Assembly: GCF_947507565.1 (NCBI RefSeq)
Contig: NC_089175.1
Coordinates: 3,399,733 to 3,463,732 of the forward strand
Source: Oscarella lobularis
Lineage: Eukaryota; Porifera; Homoscleromorpha; Homosclerophorida; Oscarellidae
Length of the DNA stretch: 64,000 nt
Direction of reading: 5' to 3'
The translations under genes and the position numbers were made by a program. The stretch's first letter is position 1. Each line of letters opens with the position of its first letter. The notes below the pieces were generated by a model. The model had not been told where the DNA came from, searched no databases, and worked only from the letters and a program-made list of their open reading frames with translations. Below are positions 54,650-64,000 of this stretch, in pieces.

Positions 54650-55399
54650 ACTCTTCAATTCAATGGCGTTTTCTCCCTTCCTTTTCGATACTAATGAAGG
54701 AAGAAATCGTCATGGTGTACGAATTTCTGTTTAGCTATTGATTATTAGTCGACGTGCATGTTTTTATAGCCTCAGTATCTTACGAAATTATTCTATGATT
54801 GAAATAAGAAGTTTATTTGAAAAACTCATCAATACCTTGATGGCAGATGAATGGGGGTGAGGCATCAGCTCCCCGTATTAGGGTTTGCCTGCCCCATACG
54901 GATGCCTAGCTCTTCCAGTACTCTAATGTCTACTAGAGCGAGAATTGGAGCGAGGGATAAGTGTACGAAGCGTCGAAGGTACAACAATCTCGACGGATTC
55001 ATTTAGAACAACTCCCGTATGTCGTCAGAGAGAATGGCGTTTGTCGATGTTTGCGGAGAACGCGGATCGCTTTCACCGTTCGTCCACTAGCGATTCCAGT
55101 GCACTGGTGTCTTTTTGCCATTTCTGCGCTGTTTCCTATCCCTCAACGCTTTGAGGACGCCGTCACTCTGGAAAAACGCCGAAGATCTCTTCCAAGACCA
55201 AGAGTCTTAGGGTCAAAGTCACATTCCTTACGTCATCATTCACTCGGGTGCGCTCTATCGCACCTATTCTTCCAAAACGATCCTTCTACCCTACAAGCTA
55301 AGAACCCTTTTATTCTGTCCCCCTAGCCTACATTGTCCCCGTTCAGCCATATAAATCGCTTTCACCGCTCTTCTATTCCATTACTCTGATGTCTACTTA

Positions 55400-57340
55400 G
55401 TGCAACGAAATTTACCGGCGTGCAGCATATCTCCTTATAGACTGTCGCACACTAGCTGTTTATTTTTTAACCCTACGGTTAGACTAAAAAAACTGTTCAC
55501 GAATTTTGTATATACTCTTGCTGGGTACAACAACAAATGGAAGAACGTATTTACTTACACCATATGTGACAGCGTTCTGAACATTAACGTGCAAGCTAGA
55601 TGACCTCGCCGTCATAGAGTAGATCAATAGTAAACGATTCGCCTGAGAAGCGTAATGAATTGAGAGGCGTAACTTGTACTTCGAATTCTTGCTCTGCTTC
55701 GGTAACTTGGGGAGCAAATTTCAACAATCAGCGAAAAGATTTCGTAAAGGACAAACGCTGATATGATTACTTGTCATGCGAGTGTGCGTTCCGGTTAGCG
55801 CCCGCCGCCTGCATTACCGTAGAACGCCGCGCAGTCTTTGGAGGATGTTAATACGACAGGGTGGACGGTGTGATACGCCAATCCTCTTGTGAGATAGCGA
55901 ATTCCCACTCTGTTCCTCCACACAGAGGATGGTTGGCATTCCTTTAGAGCCTATACACCACAAGAATGTCAACCAATGCAATGCGCTTATATAGTAAGTT
56001 AGGCTTCAGCGCGACCACCCTAAGTACATGCAGTGCAGTATTGCTCGGTGTTTGAAGACGGAACCCGATGACGTTCCTAGTGGCATCGCAATTGATTTCT
56101 CAGATGGGTATCGCACTTGCAGCGTTAAGAATGAGGGACGCTACAGTCGTCAGATACGACTCTTCGCTTCTGTTTTGATTTGATTCGCCGTGACGTTTGC
56201 GGCACAACTAGGAAAAACAGTGACGTTGGCGTTATTAGTCATTTGGCCAATAATTCATTCGAAATTATCCGGTGCAATGATCTGCTCAGTTAGCGTACAT
56301 GCACTAGAGATAAATCGGCAAATACCGTACGAAAATCCCGTGGATTCTGAAACCTGCAAAGCATATAATATTATTATACGTGGGTGGTCTTTCCTGAATT
56401 CCAATTTGCAAGCAGACTACATTTCAGAACGGGCGCGCGCATCTTTGGCTTCGACGTGCAAGTGAAACCACAACGTTCTAACCCTAAGGCTATATAGGTT
56501 GTGCCTGACTTACAGGAATTGGGTGGAGGAGGAGCGGCTTTCTGCGACGGTGACATATTGCAGCCGCTAGGGCCGAGATTTCTAAGCAAAACATCGCGCG
56601 TTTTCGTTGCTATGCCATCAGTTGTGTGCATGTTTAGCCTGTATAGAATTACGTTTCTGTCGTAGATTGGACCAGAGCCAAAGTTTCGACGCTCAAAGAG
56701 CATGAAGGGGCATTTCTAGAATGAACTCAACGTGCGGAAAGCGTAACAGATCGACTTATTAGGCGTACAGATAAGACTCGAGGTACAAGCTTCCTCTTCT
56801 TTCTTTCCACGCGTTTCTTTTGACACAGTAGCCCTCTTGATCCGCATCGATTTCCCTTTAAATGACGCTTGTGTTTTCTTCCGCGGGCCTCACTACCAAG
56901 TATCTAAGCCTTGGCCGAAAGACGCAGTAAACGACGACGTCATTGCAGCCGGACGGAAACGTCCCATGCATTTCCATATGTGTGGGCGATCACTATCGAG
57001 AGTCTGCATTGCAATTGACTTCTTCAAAAACAAAGGAGAAGAAGAAGAAAGCAACTGCGGCGAATGTTATGCTACCCATGCATGGCCGTTGCGCGGAGCG
57101 TAATGAAAGTGAGACCACCCTCGCGTAAAGGAACCTGCCCATATCGCGGCAGAACACCAGTAGCGATCACTCGAAACAAGAGGCGTTTCAAGTTTACTTC
57201 TATTTAGTTTACTTCCATGTAATTCGTCGTGCATTCCAACTTCGTGACGTAGGTGTGTTTACCGTGACATTGAGCGAGAGTAGATGGAGACGATTTTTAT
57301 CAGTGGACATAACTCAGACTCGAAAAATTGAATCGTCTCG
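55400..57340. other. Unique insertion between array units 2 and 3; no recognised gene
   Basis: This 1.9 kb is not shared with other units. Open frames at 56,190-56,465 (plus, starts without ATG, hydrophobic stretch), 56,374-56,703 (minus) and 56,837-57,128 (plus) overlap and none matches a known family. It could contain a small lineage-specific gene with short exons. Confidence 0.35.
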
Positions 57341-57545
57341 CTCTCCTTACTCTCCAGCAGACTTCCTCTCGCTTCGTAGAGGTGGTTTAGCTTCAATTCT
57401 GCCTTGACAGGATCGTCTCATCCAAAGAAATGAGAAAAGAAATCCCGCCCACTTCCGGCTTGTGCCAGACCTTAGTAGTGTAGCAAACCTATTGCCCCTA
57501 AGAGCACACGCAGCGTCAAAAATCCAAAAGTATTAGTCATCCATC

Positions 57546-57593
57546 AGATCACGGATACTAGATACTAGATACTAGTATCCGTGATCAGATCAA
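57546..57593. repeat. Short hairpin insertion
   Basis: GATCACGGATACTAG and CTAGTATCCGTGATC form a small stem in a spacer where the other units read GAGATCAACG. The ATCAGATCA on both sides looks like a target duplication, so this may be another minimal element like the one at 52,552. Confidence 0.6.
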
Positions 57594-57687
57594 CGAAGGT
57601 GAAGAGGAATTGACGGGATCATGCTAGGCACACCTGGCTCATTCTGTGCATACACATGCATGTAAAACAAAATTGGCACGACACAAC

Positions 57688-57728
57688 GGCATTTATTCAT
57701 TCATTCATTCATTCATTCATTCATTCGT
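57688..57728. repeat. (ATTC)n microsatellite
   Basis: About ten tandem ATTC units, expanded relative to the other array units. Confidence 0.9.
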
Positions 57729-58171
57729 TTACTATTTTTGACCGCAAGTTGTATTAGTGCCATACAGGTGCGTAGCTGCCTCTTCACCTAATTCTGGCGC
57801 GTTTCCTAAGCCATGCATAGTCATAGTGTGTCCGATGTACATAGCGAACTAATTGAATTAAGCGTTGAGAAAAGGCAATTAAGATGTGCAAATTCGTTTG
57901 CTTTTTCTATTACTGGGCTTCTTTCACGCGGAAGTAATTTCGGAGAACGGTACAGGTGACCACGATTTTCATACGTATGTATGTTTTTAGTATCTCAATA
58001 TTCGCTGTGGCCTTGCCGCCTTCTTTAGGTCAAAAGTGAGACGAAGAATTTCGTAGACACAAAGAGATGCAGATGTACAACAAACGTGCCCTTCATACTA
58101 TAACTGAGAGGAGCTAAGGACACCCGGGAGCGGATATCGACTCTCGTACAGTGTACAGCAGCCACGAGCCC

Positions 58172-58180
58172 TATATAAAT
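58172..58180 (+). promoter_or_regulatory. TATA box, array gene 3
   Basis: TATATAAAT, 72 bases before the ATG. Confidence 0.65.
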
Positions 58181-58243
58181 GTTTGATTTCGCCACTTCTG
58201 TAACATTCCTGGTCCTGTGGCTTCTACGGACAGAAGTCAGAAA

Positions 58244-59224
58244 ATGACGTCGTCCTTTTTGCTGGTGGTCATTGTTTCAAGTTCCTGGCTTGGATCTGCA
58301 TCAGATGAGTGTACAGGAGGCAATTCCGTTTTATCTGTTCCGTCATCAGGGCCCACTGTGTGTCTTCCACTTGACGACTACATTCGACTTCAAAAAGACG
58401 CATCCAGCGACGGAGAATCGGTGGGTTATTACCGTCGTTTGATACGACTAAAGGAAGTTTAAGTCCATGCACGTTCAGACGGACGCTCCTCCTCCAACAT
58501 CCGCCGTTTCCGCATCAACTCCGAGCCAGGTAAACATTTCCTATGATCGACATTTTCTATGATTGACACACGACAGAGAGTTTCGAGTTCGGCGCTGCTA
58601 CTCTATCGCTACATGTCTCCTCTTTGGCTCCAAACTCACGCCAATTTTACGGAGACACCATCTTCGGTGTCCGCGCAAAATATCGAATTTGGTAGTGGAC
58701 CAACGGACCACGGTGTCTTGTTTAGAGTGAGTAGCTAATTTACACATGCGATAGACAGGCATTTTGATACTATACGTGTGCCAAAGGTCTCATTGATTGA
58801 AGCTGGAGTTCTAAATGACGATCAAGCCTTTTCCATTCAGATTGGGTATTTCTTTACGCATCCGGGTGCAGACAGTGATCCGCGTCTTCAAATCTGCGAC
58901 GGCAATTACTGCGTGGGCTTTTGGTACATTGATCAAAACGAAGCTCGTGCTTATGGCGGCATTGATTCAGTTAGCAGATGTAGCGGCACAGTTAGTAGCT
59001 CTATCACATTACCACAATCATCTACTACTAACTGGAACATTCGTCTTGAAATTCATCCGAATTCTACGTCAGGAATTACGTTCGTTAGCACAACTTCACT
59101 GACATCCGTGTACAGTCAAAAATTGAAGCCCAGTCAAGGTCTTCACTTCAAAGTGTGCAGACAGAACTCAGGCGAAACGCATAAATTTCATCTGTTCGAG
59201 CTGGCTGTGTATTTGAACGAATAA
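58244..59224 (+). CDS. Secreted HPNST-family protein, array gene 3 (271 aa)
   Basis: Exons 58,244-58,420, 58,479-58,529, 58,577-58,726 and 58,787-59,224, phase 0. Intron 1 donor is GTGGGT where the other units have GTGAGT, and intron 3 donor is GTGAGT where most have GTAAGT. Domain: SLIEAGVLNDDQAFSIQIGY, LQICDGNYCVGFWYIDQN, IRLEIHPNSTSGITFVSTTS, LKPSQGLHFKVCRQN, FHLFELAVYLNE. Exon 3 opens RVSSS instead of SVSSS. Confidence 0.88.
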
Positions 59225-60588
59225 ACGCTTCAATTCAATGTCGTTTTCCCTGTCTCTTTTCGGTACTACTGTAGCAAGAAATCGCCGTGGTGTATCAATT
59301 TCTGTTTAGCTATTGATTATTGATTGTCGACGTGAATGTTTTTCATAGCCTCAGTATCTTACGAAAATATTCTATTATTGGAAATAAGAAGTTTATTTGA
59401 AACACTCACGAAATACCTTGCATGATGTCAGATGAAATAAATCACCTCTTGTCTGCTCTACACGGAATGCTTTCATCGTTCTCCCAGTACTCTAGTGTCT
59501 ACTAGAGCAAGAAATGGAGCGAAGAATTCGTGTACGAAGCGTCGAAGGTACAACCATCACTATTTTCTATCTATGGTACAACGAATTTATTAGAAAAAAA
59601 TCCCGTATGTGATCAGAAAGAATCGCGTTTGTCGATGTTTGCGGAGAAAGCGGATGGCTTTCACCGTTCGTCCTCTAACGATTCCGGTGCGCTGATGTCT
59701 ATTTGCCATTTCCGCGTTGTTTCCTAACCCTCAACGCCTTCAGGACACCGTCACGCTGGAAAAAACGCCAATGATCTCTTCCAAGACCAAGAATTGTAAG
59801 GTGGAGCCCCAAAGTCACTTTCCGTACGTCATCGCTCACTCGTGTTCGCTCTATTCTTCCAAATCAAGCGGCTACCGATCAGACGAAAACAACAGTTGTA
59901 AGTTGTAATCTGTTGTTCTTGATTTGCTTGTACCGGTCACCATCGTCCAACTGGGAGCGGGAATTACTTTTGATTACCAGTGGATCAGGTAAATAGTCCC
60001 TCTTTTCCTCTGTCACGCGCTCAATATATCGTATATCTTTGTTTTAGGACGCTACGTCTACGTTGAGCCAGTTCCATTCCTAAGAATCTTTTCGCTCTCC
60101 TGACTCTCCAGCAGACTCTCTCTCGCTTCTTAGAGGCGGTTTAGCTTTAATTCTGGCTTGACAGAATCGTCTCATTCAAAGCCAGTGAGAAAAGAAATCA
60201 CGCCCACTTCCGGCTTGTGCCAGACTTTAGTAGTGTAGAAAACCTATTGCTCCTAATAGAACACGCAGCGTCACAAATCCAAAAATAATATCCGCCATGT
60301 CATTGATCAGAATAGAAATTCTGTCTTCTCCCTCTCCTCTCTCTCCCCAGAAGACTCCCTCTCGCTTTATAGAGACTCAGCTTCAGTTCGAGATCGCAAA
60401 AATAATTCGCATCATCTTATGATATCGTCCCACCTACTGTAGAAAAAATCCTCTTTTCCTCTAAGGACGTCCGGGTGCCGACATTGTCTCTCGTAGCAAC
60501 CACGAGCCTTAAGATGTACAAAAACGAAGCTTACAGTAGCTAAGGACACCCGGGAGCGGATATCGTCTCTCGTAGCAACCACGAGCCC

Positions 60589-60597
60589 TATATAAAT
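60589..60597 (+). promoter_or_regulatory. TATA box, array gene 4
   Basis: TATATAAAT, 71 bases before the ATG. Confidence 0.65.
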
Positions 60598-60659
60598 GTT
60601 TGATTTCGCCACTTCTCTGACATCCTGGTCTTGTCACCTCTACGGACAGAAGTCAGAAA

Positions 60660-61640
60660 ATGACGTCGTCCTTTTTGCTTGTGGTCATTGTTTCAAGTTC
60701 CTGGCTTGGATCTGCATCAGATGAGTGTACAGGAGGCAATTCCGTTTTAGTTGTTCCGTCATCGGGGCCCACTGTGTGTCTTCCACTTGACGACTACATT
60801 CAACTTCAAAAAGACGCATCCAGCGATGGAGAATCGGTGAGTTATTACCGTCGTTTGATACGACTAAAGGAAGTTTAAGTCCATGCACGTTCAGACGGAC
60901 GCTCCTCCTCCAACATCCGCCGTTTCCGCATCAACTCCGAGCCAGGTAAACATTTCCTATGATCGACATTTTCTATGATTGACACACGACAGAGCGTTTC
61001 GAGTTCGGCGCTGCTACTCTATCGCTACATGTTTCCTCTTTGGCTACAAACTCACGCGACTTTTACGGAGACACCATCTTCGGTGTCGGCGCAAAATATT
61101 GAATTTGGTACTGGGTCAACGATTGGAGGTGTATTGTTTAAAGTAAGTAGCTAATTTATACATGCGATAGACAGGCATTTTGATACTGTAAGTGTGTCAA
61201 AGGTGAAATTGATTGAAGCTGGAATTCTAAATGACGATCAAGCCTACTCCATTCAGATTGGCTTTTTCTTTACGTTTCCGGGCGACAGTGATCCGCGTCT
61301 TCAAATCTGCGACGGCAATTACTGCGCGGGTTTTTGGTACCGAGATCCAAACCAAGCTCGTGCTTCCTACGGCATTGATTCAGTTAGCACATGTGGCAAC
61401 TCATATAGTGGTAGCTCTGTCACTGCACCACAATCATCTACAACTAACTGGAACATTCGTCTTGAAATTCATCCGAATTCTACGTCAGGAATTACGTACG
61501 TTAGCACAGTTTCATCGACACACGAGTACAGTCAAAAATTGAAGCCGAGTCAAGGTCTTCACTTCAAAGTGTGCAGAGCCAGCGCAGACGGAACGTTTCA
61601 ATTTCATCTGTTCGAGCTGGCTGTGAATTCGAACAAATAA
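60660..61640 (+). CDS. Secreted HPNST-family protein, array gene 4 (271 aa)
   Basis: Exons 60,660-60,836, 60,895-60,945, 60,993-61,142 and 61,203-61,640, phase 0. One difference in the exon 3 start segment: YRYMFPLWLQTHATFTETPS (ATF replaces ANF, removing that sequon). Domain: KLIEAGILNDDQAYSIQIGF, LQICDGNYCAGFWYRDPN, IRLEIHPNSTSGITYVSTVS, LKPSQGLHFKVCRAS, FHLFELAVNSNK. Confidence 0.88.
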
Positions 61641-62410
61641 ACGCTTCAATTCAATGTCCTTTTCTTTGTCTCTTTTCGGCACTACTGTAGCAGGAAATCA
61701 TCGTGGTGTATCAATTTCTGTTTAGACATTGATTATTGATTATTTGTCGACGTGCATGTTTTTACAACCTCAGTATCTTACGAAATTATTCTATGATTGG
61801 AAATAAGAAGTTCACTTGAAACACTCATGAAGTCTTGCATGATGTCAGATGAATAAAATAAATCACTCCTTGTCTGCTCTACACGGAATGCTTTCCTCGC
61901 CTGGCTCCTCCAGTACTCATTAGTCTACTAGAGCAATCAAACTCAAGAAATGGAGTGAGGGACGAAGCGTCGAAGGTACAACAAACTGTACGGATTCATT
62001 TAGAACAAATCCCTCATGTCGTCAGAAGGGATGGCGTTTTGTCGGAGAAAGCGGATAGCTTTCACCGTTCGTCCACTAGCGATTCCGATTCCGATGCGCT
62101 GATGTCGTTTTGCCATTTCAGCGTTGTTTCCTAACCCTCAACGCCTTCAGGACACCGTCATTCTGGAAAAAACGCTGATGATCTCTTCCAAGACGAAGAA
62201 TTGTAAGGTGGAGCCCCAAAGTTACCTTCCGTACGTCATCACTCACTCGTGTGCGTTCTATTCTCCCAAAACAATATGTCTGCCTTCGCGACGATAAGGC
62301 TCGACTTCCCACTAGCGCGTGACGGAGCGAAAGCGATATTTCCTCGAAAGAGGAAGCTAAGGATACATCCGGGTGCCGCGGATATCGTCCCTCGTGGCAG
62401 CCACGAGCCC

Positions 62411-62419
62411 TATATAAAT
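62411..62419 (+). promoter_or_regulatory. TATA box, array gene 5
   Basis: TATATAAAT, 71 bases before the ATG. Confidence 0.65.
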
Positions 62420-62481
62420 GCTGGTATTCGCCACTTCTCTGACATCGCGCTCTTTCGGCTTCTACGGGCAGAAGTCAGAAA

Positions 62482-63469
62482 ATGACGTCGTCCTTTTTGC
62501 TGGTGGTCATTGTTTCAAGTTCCTGGCTTGGATCTGCATCAGATGAGTGTACAGGAGGCAATTCCGTTTTAGTTGTTCCGTCATCGGGGCCCACTGTGTG
62601 TCTTCCACTTGACGACTACATTCAACTTCAAAAAGACGCATCCAGCAACGGAGAATCGGTGAGTTATTACCGTCGTTTGATACGACTGAAGGAAGTTTAA
62701 TTAAGTCCCTGCACGTTCAGACGGACGCTCCTCCTCCAACATCCGCCGTTTCCGCATCAACTCCGAGCCAGGTAAACATCGAAGATTCACTCTTACTTTG
62801 TTTTCCTATGATCGAGGCACAACAGAGCGTTTCGAGTTCGGCGCTGCTGCTCTATCGCTACATGTCTCCTCTTTGGCTACAAACTCACGCGAATTTTACG
62901 CAGACACCATCTTCGGTGTCTGCGCAAAATATCGAATTTGGTAGTGGATCAACGTATAGAGGTGTGTTGTTTAGAGTAAGTAGCTAATTTACTCATGCGA
63001 TACACTGGCATTTTGATGCTATACTGTGTCGAAGGTCAAATTGATTGAAGCTGGAGTTCTAAATGACGATCAAGCCTACTCCATTCAGATTGGCTTTTTC
63101 TTTTCGGTTCCGACCGACTGTGATCCGATTCTTCAAATCTGCGACGGAAATTACTGCGTGGGTTTTTTGTACGGAAATCCAAACCATGCTTATATTTCCT
63201 TCGGCGTTGATTCAGTTAGCAAATGTAGCGGCACAGTTCTTAGCGCTATCACTTTACCACAATCATCTACAAATAACTGGAACATTCGCCTTGAAATTCA
63301 TCCTAATTCTACGTCAGGAATTACGTACGTTAGCACAACTTCATTCACATATGAGTACAGTCAAAAATTGAAGCCGAGTCGAGGTCTTCACTTCAAAGTG
63401 TGCAGAAATGACACGCCCGAAACGTTTCAATTTCATCTGTTCGAGCTGGCTTTGTACTCGAACAAATAA
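62482..63469 (+). CDS. Secreted HPNST-family protein, array gene 5 (270 aa)
   Basis: Exons 62,482-62,658, 62,721-62,771, 62,826-62,975 and 63,035-63,469, phase 0. It has an extra Cys in the domain (PTDCDPILQICDGNYCVGF instead of DSDPRLQ), making seven in the mature protein. Otherwise: KLIEAGVLNDDQAYSIQIGF, IRLEIHPNSTSGITYVSTTS, LKPSRGLHFKVCRND, FHLFELALYSNK. The array continues to the window edge. Confidence 0.88.
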
Positions 63470-64000
63470 ATGCTTCAATTCAATGTCGTTTCCTTTGTCT
63501 CTTTTCGGTTGTAATGTAGCAGGAAATCGTCGTGTGTATCAATTTCTGTTTAGCTATTGATTATAGATTATTTGTCGACGTGCATGTTTTTATAACCTCA
63601 GTATCTTACAAAATTATTCTATGATTGGAAATAAGAAGTTCATTTGAAAACTCATGAACTCACGAAATACCTTGCATGACGTCAGATGAATAAATAAATC
63701 ACTTCTTGTCTGCTCTACACGGAATGCTTTCCTCGCCTGGCTCTTCCGAGCAAGAAATGGAGCGAGGGATTCGTGTACGAAGCGTCGAAGGTACAACAAA
63801 CTGTACGGATTCATTTAGATACTGAACTAGAACAAATCCCGTATGTCGTCAGAAGGGATGGCGTTTTGTCGATGTTTGCGGAGAAAGCGGATAGCTTTCA
63901 CCGTTCGTCCACTAACGATTCCGGTGCGCTGATGTCGTTTTGCCATTTCAGCGTTGTTTCCTAACCCTCAACGCCTTCAGGACACCGTCACTCTGGAAAA

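Larger units (their letters stand above)
49560..64000 (+). repeat. Head-to-tail array of HPNST gene units
   Basis: Five gene units (start codons at 50,524, 53,664, 58,244, 60,660 and 62,482), 1.8-4.6 kb apart, share promoter, exons, introns and 3' flank (for example GTCGACGTGCATGTTTTTATA and GAAATAAGAAGTT). Spacers share a further AATCCCGCCCACTTCCGGCTTGTG block. The first unit spans are longest; the last two are the most compact. The pattern fits unequal crossing-over. Confidence 0.9.

Noticed and set aside
56190-57128. Several 60-109 codon frames in the unique insertion
   Set aside because: They overlap on both strands, some lack ATG, and none shows a signal peptide plus domain or splice structure that I can support.

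Overview
The window looks like nuclear DNA of an early-branching invertebrate animal. Genes are split by very short GT-AG introns (about 48-65 nt), promoters carry TATA boxes, and the products are animal types: secreted glycoproteins, an ApeC (apextrin C-terminal) protein, an arylsulfatase K-like enzyme and a WIPI/PROPPIN fragment. The compact introns and ApeC gene would fit a sponge, for example a homoscleromorph, but this is inference and no marker gene fixes the species.

Four gene families dominate. (1) A secreted family, here called the HPNST family after an invariant HPNSTSG motif, has a signal peptide, a short Ser/Pro linker, and exons 3-4 encoding what looks like one beta-rich domain. 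I do not recognise it. I count 15 gene-sized copies (8 apparently intact) and at least 4 relics. (2) A secreted family, here called the NC-box family, has a signal peptide, a propeptide ending in a furin-like basic site, and a Cys-rich mature domain of about 95 residues with a conserved His and an NCQTYVNAL box, resembling permuted papain-fold (LRAT/PPPDE/NlpC-like) proteins. There are 8 copies or relics, of which 2 are clearly open. (3) An intronless ARSK-like sulfatase has one intact copy, one dead copy and two short relics. (4) A single ApeC gene is broken by one frameshift.

Layout: 1-660 is a tandem-array unit that has lost its gene. 680-8,150 is gene-poor, with the WIPI exon and the ApeC gene flanked by direct repeats. 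8,160-11,410 holds decayed HPNST copies on the minus strand. About 12,006-20,165 and 31,927-44,013 are the two arms (A and A') of a very large inverted repeat carrying HPNST genes in mirror orientation. The spacer (20,166-31,926) carries NC-box genes, one HPNST gene, and the dead sulfatase block C (28,187-31,565). Block C recurs in direct orientation at 44,030-47,440, just outside arm A', where both its NC-box gene and its sulfatase are intact. An 18-bp minisatellite sits exactly at the C/A' junction. 47,450-49,560 is gene-poor. 49,560-64,000 is a head-to-tail array of five HPNST genes (one frameshifted) with near-identical promoters.

Comparing paralogous segments gives clean empty sites, so several mobile elements can be bounded to the base: a 496-bp element, a TA-flanked 169-bp element, a 74-bp hairpin with a 9-bp target duplication, and a foldback element (33,341-37,255) carrying a nested compact LTR element in LTR-internal-LTR-internal-LTR form.

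All the well-preserved genes except the WIPI exon encode secreted or lumenal proteins. ApeC proteins are implicated in microbial recognition and ARSK desulfates glycosaminoglycans, so an extracellular recognition or matrix-remodelling locus under strong duplication and decay is a reasonable reading, but it is inference.
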